Positions 43,556 to 54,580 of a stretch of 64,000 nucleotides of DNA are shown one piece after another. A program made the position numbers and the translations under genes. The notes under the pieces are model-generated. The model did not search any database and was not told where the DNA came from. It was given only the letters and a program-made list of their open reading frames with translations. How positions within the stretch are numbered: position 1 is the stretch's first letter; every line of letters starts with the position of its first letter. The stretch comes from Cladocopium goreaui (taxonomy: Eukaryota > Sar > Dinophyceae > Suessiales > Symbiodiniaceae), in contig CAMXCT020003691.1 of NCBI GenBank assembly GCA_947184155.2, positions 124,001 to 188,000 on the forward strand, read 5' to 3'.

Positions 43556-44010
43556 CCTCAGTTTTTTACACTTTTGACTTCGAAATGTGCTTCGCGCCAC
43601 AACAGCGTGCACTTTTTCAACATCCGAACCTCCAAAAGTGGCGCGAACATGTGGTGTTTTGCACATTTTGACTTCGAAATGTGCTTCGCGCCACAACGGC
43701 GTGCACTTTTTCGACATCGGAACTTCCAAAAGTGGTCCGACATTGGTGTGTTTTGTACATTTTGACTTCCAAATGTGCTTCGCGCCACAACGGCGTGCAC
43801 TTTTTCGACATCGCAACTTCCAAAAGTGGTCCGACTTCAAAATGTGCTTCGCGCCACAACGGCGTGCACTTTTTCGACATCTCAACTTCCAAAAGTGGTC
43901 CGCTCCTCTAGTGTTTTGTCCATTTTGACTTGGAAATGTGCTTCGCGCCACAACGGCGTGCACTTTTTCATGTCTCATCTGGCCAGCTGGCTCCGCACCC
44001 GCCGCTTTAG
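43556..44010. repeat. 94-bp tandem repeat, five copies
   Basis: TGTGCTTCGCGCCACAAC begins at 43586, 43680, 43774, 43843 and 43937: spacings 94, 94, 69, 94. Open in several frames on both strands because of the repeat. I recall similar ORFs in Symbiodiniaceae predictions, unverified. Confidence 0.9.
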
Positions 44011-44158
44011 CGAGCCTACTTTTCGACCCTCCGGAGCCACAAATCATTGGAAAAACACAGTGAATCGCGACTTTCCTATCTTTTCGCGCATCTACCTCTT
44101 CTTTCTTCTGATCTTTTCTCTTCTGACTCTTCTCACCTCTGCTTTTCAACTGTCCATA

Positions 44159-44196
44159 TTGTCGGAAGTTTCACTTCTAAACTTCCTTCGACAATA
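44159..44196. other. Terminal inverted repeat after the 94-bp array
   Basis: ATTGTCGGAAGTTT and AAACTTCCTTCGACAAT pair except for three extra bases. Confidence 0.7.
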
Positions 44197-44460
44197 GATT
44201 TATATTAGGATTTTCTGGGATATTGATCTGATGTTTGAATCACCAAGATAATCAATGATCAAGATTAACTGGTTGCGAACATGTTGTTTTGATCACATCG
44301 ATAATCATGAACAATTGCAACATAGAATATATAGGCATTGATTGACATGATGCAGTATGATTTTCTGAAAGTTTTGGTATTAGTTTTTTTTTCGGAAGTG
44401 GGGCGTAGCAACTGTTTTATTTGAGAACCTGATCAGTGTGGCTACGGATCGTTCTATTCA

Positions 44461-44591
44461 TCCGGATGACTTTGATCACAACCTGAGGTCGCGACATCAC
44501 CAGAATGATGTTTAGTAGAAGGAATCATCCCAAATGACCGCCGAACAGTTTACTTCCAGGTTAGTGAATCATTCATTGGACTTCAGCCAGA
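44461..44591 (+). mobile_element. Family C element
   Basis: TCCGGATGACTTTGATCACA, AGGAATCATCCCAAATGACC, CCAGGTTAGTGAATC, CCAGA. Confidence 0.65.
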
Positions 44592-44642
44592 TGAATTGGG
44601 GTTCAAGGTCTAGGATTCTATATATATATATTTATATATATA

Positions 44643-44759
44643 TACACTCTCTGGTTATTTAACATAGCCATGGAAAATGGTTCATTTATAGATGATTTTC
44701 CCATTAAAACATCCATTTATAAGGGATTTTCCATGGCTATGTTAAATAACCAGATGGTA
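44643..44759. mobile_element. Family B element
   Basis: TACACTCTCTGGTTATTT to AATAACCAGATGGTA. Confidence 0.75.
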
Positions 44760-45074
44760 TATATCCATTGCATGGTGTTCAGGTTTCAAAGCCCCAACAT
44801 GTTTCTTGATGAAAGTGTTACAGGGAACATCAGGGAACCGTTGGAAGGTGGTGCCCCCAAGTTACGTTTGTTGGTTGAAGAAAACATGAACTAGTGTTCG
44901 ATATACCATAAACCCAACAGTTCTTGCAGTTATGTTTAGCAATTTAGCTAAATCATGGTAAATCGAAAGTCTTAATCCACATGTTGGATCATTTTGCATG
45001 TGGATTTATATGCGAAAAGAAAACATGACCATGACCTTGACCTTTCATGTCGGGTTTTTTCATGGTGATTTACA

Positions 45075-45179
45075 TACCATCTGATTATTTAACATAGCCA
45101 TGGAAAATCATTATTTTTAATAGGTAAACCATCTATAAATGGACCATTTTCCATGGCTATGTTAAAAAACCAGAGGGTA
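45075..45179. mobile_element. Family B element
   Basis: TACCATCTGATTATTTAACA to AACCAGAGGGTA. Confidence 0.8.
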
Positions 45180-45410
45180 ATGATGACTAACCATTGGAAT
45201 GGGGGTTGCTGGGATGATTATTACTAGTGATTATGGATCATTCCTGAAAATACCCTATGTTTAGCACCAGTAAGAAAAGAAACCATTTCATCATTAATCA
45301 CCATCATTAACCACCATTAATCACCATTAACCACCATTAACAAAAGAAACCATTTCATCATTTCTGTTGCTAGAAACCTCCCCATGGTGATGGACCTCGA
45401 TGCTCGACAG

Positions 45411-45443
45411 GCCTTGGCTGAAGCCTTGCAAGAGAACACTTCA
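45411..45443 (+). CDS. LRR unit 17, first part (33 nt)
   Basis: GACAG|GCCTTGGCTG start, TCA|GCAACT end (GC donor). ALAEALQENTS, cut after codon 11 as in unit 18. Confidence 0.65.
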
Positions 45444-46400
45444 GCAACTGGGCCCCAAAATGCTGACGAAGCACCAAAGATGGCATGAAGTTTGTGTAGT
45501 TTATTGATGTTTATTGGGATTTCATGATGATTTATTGGGATTTCGTGTTTTTGTAGAATCAGCTGAAACTTAGTCATAGTTTTAAGCAACTGAATCTAGG
45601 ACCCTTTGGTAGTCACTAACACGGAAGCCATCGGTAGGCCCAGAAATGGATCCAGAATTCTTCTGGTCGAGCTGGTCATTTGTGTCTGAAAATGCTGGAT
45701 TGACCCTCCCCAAAAAAAAAAACAGTTCAAGAGTGAAGATGATGATAATCCATGATAATCTGGTTGGTGCTTTGGAATATGGCTTTTATATATTGTTATA
45801 ATATATTATAATATAACTTACATAACCATTGTATCTAATACAGAAGATGATGATAATCCATTGGATTCTGGGGAACCCCGTAATCCTATTTTTGACAGAC
45901 ATTGGCAATGGATGGCAATGGCAGTTTCAGCACGGGCTAGGTGATCGCCATTCGAATTTCAGCACCCTACGGCCCAAAAAATCTTGGTCTCCCTTCAGGA
46001 ATCCTCATTGAGCCCCCATGGACAAGCCCACTTGTTGAAAGAAAGTTGTTAAATCATGTGTATATATATATATATATTGTGTATATATATATATATTGTA
46101 TATATATATATATTAGTACCATAGTACCCACATATTACTGCGGATATCTGCGGATAATACATATTATATATATATATATACTAAAGGTAATAGTTATATT
46201 ATATCATGTTTTAATTTCAAATCAACATATATTATATTATTATAGTGTCTCAAACTATTTTATATCATGATATGTCATGCTATATAATTCACTTAATTAT
46301 ATATAGAATATTTATATATATATATATTATATACATCGTGTGTATACTGTATATTTATGTATATTTATGGTGTATTTCATGATCATTCCCCCCTCGCCAG
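45444..46400. other. Intron inside LRR unit 17
   Basis: 957 bp: a family A left end (45760-45790) flanked by a 19-nt direct repeat (45735 and 45843), then TATA and TTGTGTATATA runs (46050-46340). Confidence 0.6.
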
Positions 46401-46502
46401 GTGAACACCTTGGGCATCCGCGGCAAGAACATCTTGCGCATCACCTCTGCCACGGCACCACTGTACCTGGTGCACAACGAGCTGGGCGACGACGCCATCA
46501 AG
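46401..46502 (+). CDS. LRR unit 17, second part, doubled (102 nt)
   Basis: GCCAG|GTGAAC start, AAG|GCCGGG end (GC donor). Exactly 2 x 51 nt: VNTLGIRGKNI fits LRR positions 12-22, and TAPLYLVHNELGDDAIK fits positions 12-28. Either a duplicated second half or a fused exon. AGGCC/GGCCT hairpin at the donor. Confidence 0.65.
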
Positions 46503-47457
46503 GCCGGGGCCTGGAAAATGATGGGAAAATCCATGGAAATCCATGAACGTCAACTTTTTATGGAAGTTTATAGCTCATAATGTCTATAGCTCATAATGGT
46601 TAATGATGGTTAATCATGGATAATAATGGTTAATGATGTTGGTTAATGGTGATTAATGACTGGTTGGTGGTGACTGGAACATGGCTGGATTATGACTTTC
46701 CCATCATAGTGGGAATGTCATCATCCCAACTGACGAAGTCCATCATTTTTCAGAGGGGTAGGTTGAACCCACCAACCAGTTATAGTCACAATTACCATAA
46801 TCATTTAGCATTGATTATTAGCCCAGCATTTAAAGTTAAAACCACCAACCAGTTATAGTTGGGAAAATCAAAAAAAACTGCTGGATATTTTCTCTAAAGG
46901 TCAACGACTATGTGTTTCTTGGGAATGTTCCTGAAGATTCATGAAATTCATTTGCATATGAAATGTGGGGTTCCCGTAGGGATATTATATTATGCACATA
47001 TGCTGCACATATACTGTGTTTTGGCAATGGAAAAGATCATTGGAGTAGATCAAATACGAATATTTCGAAAAAAAAAAAAACTCACTCATATGTTTGAATG
47101 GGAATCTGACTGAAAACGGCATCTTCTGTCTACTTCAGGATGATTACAGCCGACAATGGATGGGATAGGGGTAGCAGTGGCTGCTAAACTCCTACTGGTA
47201 ATTATAATGCGATCAAATTATAAAGCAATACTAGGAATATTTATGAACCAAGCAGTACAATGGAATGGGATGGGATGTTGAAAGCCTGTTGGTTGCTGAT
47301 TGAAGGGGGTCATACTACCAAATATCTGGGAGATTATCAAACGCCAAGAAATTGGAATCCCGCGTTGAAACAACCGGCATTTCATGGAATGTTCGAAAGG
47401 CTGAACACTGCTCAAATGGTTGAGACAGGTTGACTATAACAGTCCCATAGCTGCCAG
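46503..47457. other. Intron between LRR units 17 and 18
   Basis: Family K-like start, TTAATGATGG tract, family A, then a second CCACCAACCAG fragment at 46839-46852. 46910-47450 unassigned. Confidence 0.55.
46575..46779 (+). mobile_element. Family A element with TTAATGATGG tract
   Basis: Tract to 46659, CTGGTTGGTGG at 46660, CCACCAACCAG end. Confidence 0.85.
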
Positions 47458-47490
47458 GCACTGGCTGAAGCTTTGAAGGTGAACAGATCA
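47458..47490 (+). CDS. LRR unit 18, first part (33 nt)
   Basis: GCCAG|GCACTGGC start, TCA|GTCACA end (GT donor). ALAEALKVNRS. With 48535-48585 gives exactly 84 nt. Confidence 0.8.
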
Positions 47491-48534
47491 GTCACATGGC
47501 GCTTCGAAGGGTCGTTGAAAGATTTGGAACCAAGTTACAAGACGAATAGCCTCTGGTAAACTCACATAGCTGTTGAAAATAACCATTTATTAATGGGAAA
47601 ATCCACGATTTCTATGACCATGTTAGCTATGTTAAATTACCAGAGGGTAGAAGAAAAACCATGTTTATTCAACCAATTGCAGATGTCTCCTGTAGATATA
47701 TTGTAAATTGTCCCTGAAAAATTCTGGGCAACTTGAGGAGTGATTATTCAAGCACTGTGACTTGAAATCTAAGTAGCAACCAGTCGGCGCAAACATGTGA
47801 GCTGGCAAAGTACATGACATGCCCGTATTTGTTCATCCCCACCCAAGTTGACTCATCTGTTTATCGGGTAAATAGAAATAGAACCCAATCCAAGGACTGA
47901 TTAAGTTGCAGTCGGAACCAGCAAGCGTCAAGTACTGTATAATTATGGGATAGTATGGGGGGTGTGAATGGATACGGGCTATCCAATGTCAAAGTCAACC
48001 AACCCCATGTTGATGCTTGCCCATGCAAAATTCATCCACAAACGAACTCATATTCAACAAACACCCAAACAGAAGCAACAAGCATGGTTCATATTGAGAA
48101 TGGGGTCTCCAAATTTCAGGGTCATGGGTCCCATGTTTGGACGTATTTTCAAGGGATTGGAGTGCGTTGTGCTTATATTCTTAGGGGAAAAAAGACACCT
48201 TTTCAGTAGCAGGCAGCTGGCACTCGTTTGTTTTGTACTCCGTATGCCGTATGCCCTGGAAAGGAGAACAACCAGATTGCCTCAGCCAGGCCTGGTAGGT
48301 CAACTGCTCAAATTCCCATAGCATGCATATCCGTTGAAAAAAGCACCTTTTTTGATCCCTTGTTTAGATGTTGAGACCCTCATGTTTCATAGATAAAATC
48401 ATGAAGAAGAACAACATGATCAAACCATGATGAAAAACCATATAGATTCATGATAAAACATGATAAAACCATATAGAACCCCATGTTTTCATGGAAAAAA
48501 ATATCCCAGTCGGTCAATCCTCCAAGCTTCTGAG
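47491..48534. other. Intron inside LRR unit 18
   Basis: 1,044 bp with one family B copy; about 47650-48350 unassigned, AACCATATAGA repeats near 48430. Confidence 0.6.
47547..47649. mobile_element. Family B element
   Basis: TAGCCTCTGGTAAACTCACA to TTACCAGAGGGTA. Confidence 0.8.
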
Positions 48535-48585
48535 GTCAGCCAGCTCTATCTGGGTGATCATGACATTGGCGACGAAGGCATCAAG
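48535..48585 (+). CDS. LRR unit 18, second part (51 nt)
   Basis: TGAG|GTCAGC start, AAG|GCGACA end (GC donor). VSQLYLGDHDIGDEGIK. GTCA stands both at the donor of part one and at the start of this part. Confidence 0.85.
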
Positions 48586-48806
48586 GCGACAGCCAGGGGC
48601 GACTTCGGAAACCTCCGCATGGCGGTGTCTGAAAATAGCGGGTAAAATAGTGCATGATTACAAAATAGATTATGATTATCTCTTAGTAAGTGGGTAAAAC
48701 CTCCATGTCTATTATTAAATAGTGGATAAAATAGGATTATCAGCATGGCCCACTTACCTATAGATACCAAATAAAACCAATAGATGATGTTTTCCTATTT
48801 TTACCT

Positions 48807-48920
48807 AATGTGGGTAAAACAGTATCACAAACCATCCATGACTGGGAATGTTAACCATACCACCTATAAAATGGTGACGACTGGGGGATGGTAAACATGA
48901 CAGCCAGTTTTACCCACATT
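48807..48920. mobile_element. Family H element, reverse orientation to 31697
   Basis: AATGTGGGTAAAAC is mirrored by GTTTTACCCACATT; TTACC on both sides. Confidence 0.75.
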
Positions 48921-48994
48921 TTACCGGCCAAAAAACCATACAATAACAATTTTCATGGGAAACTGATGATAAACGCTGATAAATCGTGAAATTT

Positions 48995-49100
48995 TGGGGT
49001 ACCCTATTTTCAGACAAAACCACATTACTATACACATATGGGGAGTCAAACATTCTGCCCTATTGAGGTACCCAATTCGTTCCCATACCCATATGGGGAG
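48995..49100. mobile_element. CATATGGGG element, related to 33961
   Basis: GGGGTACCCTATTTTCAGAC with ACATATGGGGAGT and CCATATGGGGAGT. Confidence 0.5.
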
Positions 49101-50083
49101 TTTAGGGATATATAACATGTGAGCATGGTTTTCTTAGAAATTACACAGCATGCCTCATGATGTATAATACACATACATATAGATATATTATATATAATGT
49201 TAAATAAATATACGTATATATATATATGCATATGCATATATATATATATGCGTAGAAAATGGTTGAGTTTCTACCTCCACTTCATTCTAAATGTTCCCAT
49301 GGAAAATCCCAACGCCAGGCATTGGAGGCGTTGAAAGATGAGAAGTTGCGGCAGGGCCAACGTTTGGTATCTTGATGGCACCCAACGCCAGGGGAAAATG
49401 ATGGAGTTGGCAACACCTACCCATGGCTTTCCCTTGGAAAATGATTGGAAATCCATGGAAATCCGTGAAAATCATCTATAGATGGAGGTGTATAGTTTGG
49501 GAAATCATCTATAAATGGCAGGATTTTCCATTGGCACCCTTGATTCCCGTAGGGGAATTGAATGGACTTGATATTTTCATTCAAGTGCCATGGTCAAACC
49601 ATGAGACTGCAAAAGAGGAACGCTAGGGGTGCTTAAACCCCCCGCTCCCCCCCTTCAAAAAAAAAAAAGGAGGTTGCCTACTTTGGCACTTGAAAATCTG
49701 GTCACGCCTTGCGATTCCTCACCCTTCCTATTCTGTTTTGATACCCACTTCCCTTTGGGTTAAATTTTGCGACACTACAATTATGTGCATGATGCATGCT
49801 CTTATCGTATACCAACTCTTGGGGCGCTCCGATTGTTGGCCCTGGTCTTCTCTTGACCTACACGATATTCAGTCACCATAGTTTCAAATGCACTGACCCC
49901 ACCACCAGAGTCCGGGGCTGTGTCATTATGGACCTCTGAGTTCATGCGAGAGTCGAGTCAAACCATGGATTGTTTTCCCATTTCCTGGGGGATGGGTATT
50001 TTTTGTGGTATACGGTATAATCAATCCCTTTTTGTACGGATGGAACGATGATTTTTTAGGATTTAATGATGGTTTATGGATTT

Positions 50084-50193
50084 ACCCTCCAGCAATCGCT
50101 GGCAATTCCACTATTTAGTTCGATGATTTTCTCGGCTATAAACATACATCTATCGGGTATGCCCAATTGACATGTTTGATTACCGGAGGGTGT
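50084..50193. mobile_element. Family B element, diverged
   Basis: TACCCTCCAGCAATC to GATTACCGGAGGGTG. Confidence 0.6.
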
Positions 50194-50812
50194 ATGTAAA
50201 GTATGACAAGGGCTATGATGATATATGATGATATATATATATATATTTACTGTATATACATGTATGATCCTATCACATGTGTTTTTTCATGCATTAATCT
50301 GGATGATGTGTCGATCATTTCTTTTTAACATTGAAACATGACTAGGTCACTGTACTGACTTGTAGATAATCAGGTTATTAATTTTGGAAAATCAAAAACA
50401 GATACGGGTTTAAGCAACATAAAATTTGACGTTGAGCCACCATAGAACCAACAAACATTGAGATAACTTAAAATTTAACCAATTTAAAAAACTCAGATTG
50501 GTTGCAAACCCATTGTTGGATACAAGGACATTATGCTCCCATGCAACAGGGTGTCCCGGTCTTAGGTAAATAATATCCGATTCTGTAAATAAAATTGAAG
50601 AGTACCACCCAATTCATCATTTTTTCTTGGTAAATATGGAAGTCATCGGATAATTCCAGAGGTAAATGATAGCAATTTCTATGTTTGACCGTTTTTCCCA
50701 ATAGACTGACCCTGTCAAAACGCCCTGGGAAGCACGGGAGCCACGTTTTTCCGGCAGGTTTTGGAGTACTGAACGGGTGAGTTTGAGTCCTGGGTGGATT
50801 TCACCAACTGAG

Positions 50813-50920
50813 GGGCTCTGGTAAACTAAGAGTTTGCGAACTGGAAAATCACCATTTTGAATAGGTAAATCAGTTATAAATGGTGTATGTTCAATAGCTA
50901 TGTTAAATTACCAGAGGGTA
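50813..50920. mobile_element. Family B element
   Basis: GGCTCTGGTAAACTAAG to TTACCAGAGGGTA. Confidence 0.75.
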
Positions 50921-51671
50921 CATCTAATTACCTAAAATTAGGGATTCTGATAGAATATCACAATCCATGGGCAGTGCTCAACTTAGATGGGGTTGTTCTG
51001 TGAAAAACTAACTTGATATGGATTTTATGATTGAAAATGGGGTATCCCCAAATAGCAGTTCACTCAAAGGTTTGGTGTTCTTAAGTATTTTAAATGTTCA
51101 TCTTGACTTTCAACTTATCAATTTGTTCCTTTGGTTTGGTTACTTTTGAATTCAGGATTCCCTTATGAGAGGAGTACCGTGGGATATCCCCAAAATGTAT
51201 CTATCACCAAAAATCCACATCAATCCAAACCACCAGCTAATCATTCGTCTAATCATTCGTTGATTACTTGGGGTGATTGTTCCTAATGCCCACCGCTCCA
51301 ACCGGTCATGGGCTGTTCTTTGAACTTCGAAATTGTCAAGAAGGGTGAGTTGCACTATTCAATGATGGCCCCCACCACATGTAAACTGGGGTATCGTTAC
51401 CACCAGCGGAGTTAATTTAACTGCAACATTACTGGGACTTGGACAGTAGAGGCTATTCATTGGAAGCCATCAAAAACAGCTTTCAAAAAAGATGTCCACA
51501 ACAGAACGGACTCGCTCCTCTTTTTGTTTTTTTCGACCGAGTGTCGGACGCAGAATTCAGATCGAATTCAATGCATCTGCCGAACGACAGCAGCAGACAA
51601 GCTCAACCAAGGGAGCAGAAAGACACCACTCGGGTGACTGCCGAGATCGAAAAAATCACATGGTTGATAAA

Positions 51672-51793
51672 TCTGGGTAAATTTCATCACGACCTCACAG
51701 CGACCGAGCCCTGGAAATCATGGTTTATTTTAGGGAGATCATCCCCTTTTATTGCCTTAATTCAGCTTGGTGAAATATGATAATTTACCCAGA
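51672..51793 (+). mobile_element. Family C element, TSD TAAA
   Basis: TCTGGGTAAATTTCATC to TAATTTACCCAGA; internal TTAATTCAGCTTGGTGAA. Confidence 0.85.
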
Positions 51794-52520
51794 TAAATGA
51801 TGATAAATGGTTTGCGCAGTTGTCTTAAACTTACAAGGCCTGCAACACATCTAAAACGATGGTTTTTTGATGTTTACTCCAATGGCTCCCAGAACCTGAT
51901 TGAAATATGGTTCAAGGTTCCTCGAGAGGATACAGAGAAGTATTGTTTGGGCATCGTCCTTCAATTTGTTGTAAACTGATCCTGTTGCTGGTTTTTAGAC
52001 TGTTTCAGGTGTCTTGGTTCTTGTTTCGCTACCCATTTGCAAAGATTGATAAAGACTATACATAAATCTGCAAGATGTGGGGTGGGCCAAGAATCAATTC
52101 CGAGTTTGAGTTGCACGCATGCCTATACAAAGATTGAACTTGGCACTGTGAGATTGCTAATTTCACCAACACCCCAGCAACGAAGTTCCTGGTTTCCCCT
52201 TTGTTGGTTGCTACATGCTCAGAGTTGACGGGTTGCGTCCCGTTTTGAAAAGCGGACAAGTCTCTTCTATGCTTATAAAATCTTGTAAATGTGTTTCAAC
52301 TTCAGTCAACTTCATCATGCGTTAATCTGTGGCTGCAGTGCCATCCAAATATGAGGCATCCATGAATTCTCCCTCTTGTTGCTGATTTTAGCAACAACTC
52401 TGTAGGTCTATGTACCCTTTTTGTGTTAGTTAGATCATGTTAGATCAATTGAAATGCATCACCAAAAAGAAAAAGACCATTGGACATTTATTGGACATAT
52501 CGCTATCATTTATATAGGAT

Positions 52521-52575
52521 GTCATCCTTCCTATTGACTCATATTCTTCAAGATGGTTATTGCACCACCAACCAG
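52521..52575 (+). mobile_element. Family A fragment
   Basis: GTCATCCTTCCTATTGACTC to CCACCAACCAG; resembles 34535. Confidence 0.65.
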
Positions 52576-52619
52576 TATAATTAGACGCAACGCCCACCAT
52601 TTGCCCCACAGTTTACATG

Positions 52620-52792
52620 GGGTAGGATGGGGTGGGATGGGGTGCGGTAGGGTGGGGTGGGGGGATGTTAACGTTCCCTCGACCACGTTCCCTCAACCTT
52701 GCACAAGATGTTGATACTACGCTCACAATTTTCAAGGAATCTGTCAAAGAAGACGATGATCATACCAGCGATGTTGCTGTTGTTGTTGTTGT

Positions 52793-52823
<31 letters not shown>

Positions 52824-52895
52824 GATGACGATGATGATGATGATGGTGGTGATGATGATGACGATGATGATGTTGATGATAGTGATGATGACAAT
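52620..52895. repeat. GGGGT and GAT simple repeats
   Basis: TGGGGTGGGATGGGGT run, then GATGATGATGAC run; the Asp-rich ORF is not counted as a gene. Confidence 0.85.
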
Positions 52896-52944
52896 GGTCC
52901 CGTCGAACTCTTCCAGAAGCGGGGCAAATGGTGGGAGTTGATCG

Positions 52945-54209
52945 TATAATTACTAATAGTTACTAATGGAATAACTAATGCTCAATGGACTATTGATGGT
53001 ATACTAATGGAATATTAGTGGTATGTTAACACCATCATCATATCATTGGGAACTATTGGACATATCAACTGCTATCATTTCAAAGCTCATTTGTCTTGGG
53101 CTCAAGAGGATCGAATCTCCCCATCATTCGATCTCTGCATCAGCGACTAACAAAGCCAGGTCGGGCTTCATCGTGGATGGGAAATCCCTCATTTTTTCCC
53201 GGTTGGATTAGATCCATGATAATCCCCAATGTGATATTGGGTAGAATCATGTCGATCATGTAGAATCCCAGAACCAAAATCATGAACGCCCACATGGATC
53301 AACCACAGTCGTGGTGAAACATAAAATAGATACACTTTCCAGCTGGTGGTTTTACCCAAGAGTCATTGGCATCCCTTGGTCTCTTAGTTTCTTTTTGGAA
53401 TGTCGATGAACAGATTCTTCCTGTGGTCACTATGATAATATGCGAGGCGATCGTACCAGGTACTGCCCAATTTGGGTGTTTAACCAACAACGATAGGGAG
53501 TGATAGGGATATGTATATATATATACATATCATATACATACATATACAACCAACAAGAATACAACCAACAAGAATACGGATATACTTGGGATTTTTCGGA
53601 TATCTAGATCTGGATGAATTAAATCATGGACCCAAATCGTGACATCTCTGGAATGATGGTTAGGATTGGGGGGACTCATCCCCATAGCTGGCTGTGATGT
53701 TAGTGAATTACTATAATTCCGCCAGATAAATAGTACTGACAAGATTAAATCTAAATAGGAACCTATTCTGGATAATAGAATTACCAAGATTATACCAAGC
53801 CATTTTGATTTTCCAAACGAAACTAACCAAGCAGGGATTCTAGAAACGAATGATCTCGTCAGAAGATGTCCGGATGTATCCTCTTCCAACCACAGGTTGT
53901 GGCGATTCTATTCAAAACTTGGGATTCTTGAGCCTACCATAGCCAAATCATGTTTAATAATGCCTAATAGACTAGCTATATGCCCACGAATTATTCACGT
54001 GAATCCTTGCAAGATTAGAAGACTGCCACATCACGAAAAAACCATCAAATTCTCCGCATCAACGACTCACATCCGTTGGTACATCCGTTGGTACATCCGC
54101 ACTCGCAAACAACGGAGGATGACAGAAGTATTGTGTAACAAAGTGTAACCGTGTAAGCCATCCGATGGTCTGAAAATCGCACCCAAAATCCAGCCAGGTT
54201 CATCATCAT
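52945..54209. other. Unassigned with one family C
   Basis: ACTAATGGAATA repeats to 53030. No recognisable gene; 53885-54150 ORF has no known match to me. Confidence 0.45.
53609..53726 (+). mobile_element. Family C element
   Basis: TCTGGATGAATTAAATC to ATAATTCCGCCAGA; GATGTTAGTGAATTAC core. Confidence 0.7.
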
Positions 54210-54314
54210 TACCCTCTGGTTATGTCAAAATAGCTATTGAAAATGGCCATTGATGGTTGATTTACCCACTAAAAATGGTGATTTTCTACAGCTATGTTAG
54301 TTTACCAGAGGGTA
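54210..54314. mobile_element. Family B element
   Basis: TACCCTCTGGTTATGTC to TTTACCAGAGGGTA. Confidence 0.85.
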
Positions 54315-54460
54315 TCCCTATAAAAATCGCCATCATTGGGGGCGTAGCCTATTGATCCTGTTAGTTCCTAGCTACTTGATGTGTCCTGAGAAACAGGGGG
54401 GATCAATCCTGTCACATGGAGGGTATATGCCCATGACATGCCCATTCTTTACCTAAGATG

Positions 54461-54580
54461 TACCCTCTGGTATGTAAACTGTCACATAACTATGGAAAAT
54501 CACCACTTTTAATGGGTAAATCGACTATTTCGACTGGGCCATTTTCAAGTTCGCAAACTGTTAACGTTTACTGGAGGGTA
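54461..54580. mobile_element. Family B element
   Basis: TACCCTCTGGTATGTAAACT to GTTTACTGGAGGGTA. Confidence 0.8.

Larger units (their letters stand above)
44200..45410. other. Intron stretch before LRR unit 17
   Basis: C and two B elements, TATA runs near 44625, TTAATCACCA repeats (45293-45345). No other gene. Confidence 0.55.
13761..48585 (+). other. LRR (ribonuclease-inhibitor/NLRC3-like) gene in micro-exons, ends unknown
   Basis: About 18 LRR units lie in order on the + strand, each of the pattern ALAEALKxN, LxxLDLxxN, then GAE or GIK. Nearly all are phase-0 exons of 72-84 nt starting after AG|G and ending before GC, GT or GA. Donors: about 14 GC, 6 GT and 3 GA. Joined, they give about 492 codons with no stop. 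Units 1-10 end in GAE (or AQ/GE), units 12-18 in GIK/GIQ. RI-type LRRs are protein-binding horseshoes, common in NLR-like and signalling proteins; the ligand and any other domain are unknown. Start and end exons were not found. No transcript evidence exists here, so an exon graveyard is possible, but the unbroken joined frame argues for a working gene. Confidence 0.7.
48586..50083. other. Downstream region, possible LRR remnant
   Basis: AG|GCATTGGAGGCGTTGAAA at 49319 reads ALEALK, a possible first-half LRR, ending before GTATCT at 49367; no partner found. Family H and CATATGGGT elements and TATA runs also lie here. 49640-49960 unassigned. Confidence 0.4.
50194..52631. other. Intergenic or intronic, few landmarks
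   Basis: One B, one C and one A fragment. ORFs at 51439-51780 and elsewhere show no recognisable product. Confidence 0.45.

Noticed and set aside
43538..44149. 203-codon reverse ORF in the 94-bp array
   Set aside because: Open in several frames on both strands with the same repeat; no start context or domain. Kept as repeat only.
52632..52949. Asp-rich forward ORF
   Set aside because: GAT simple repeat with unremarkable flanks.
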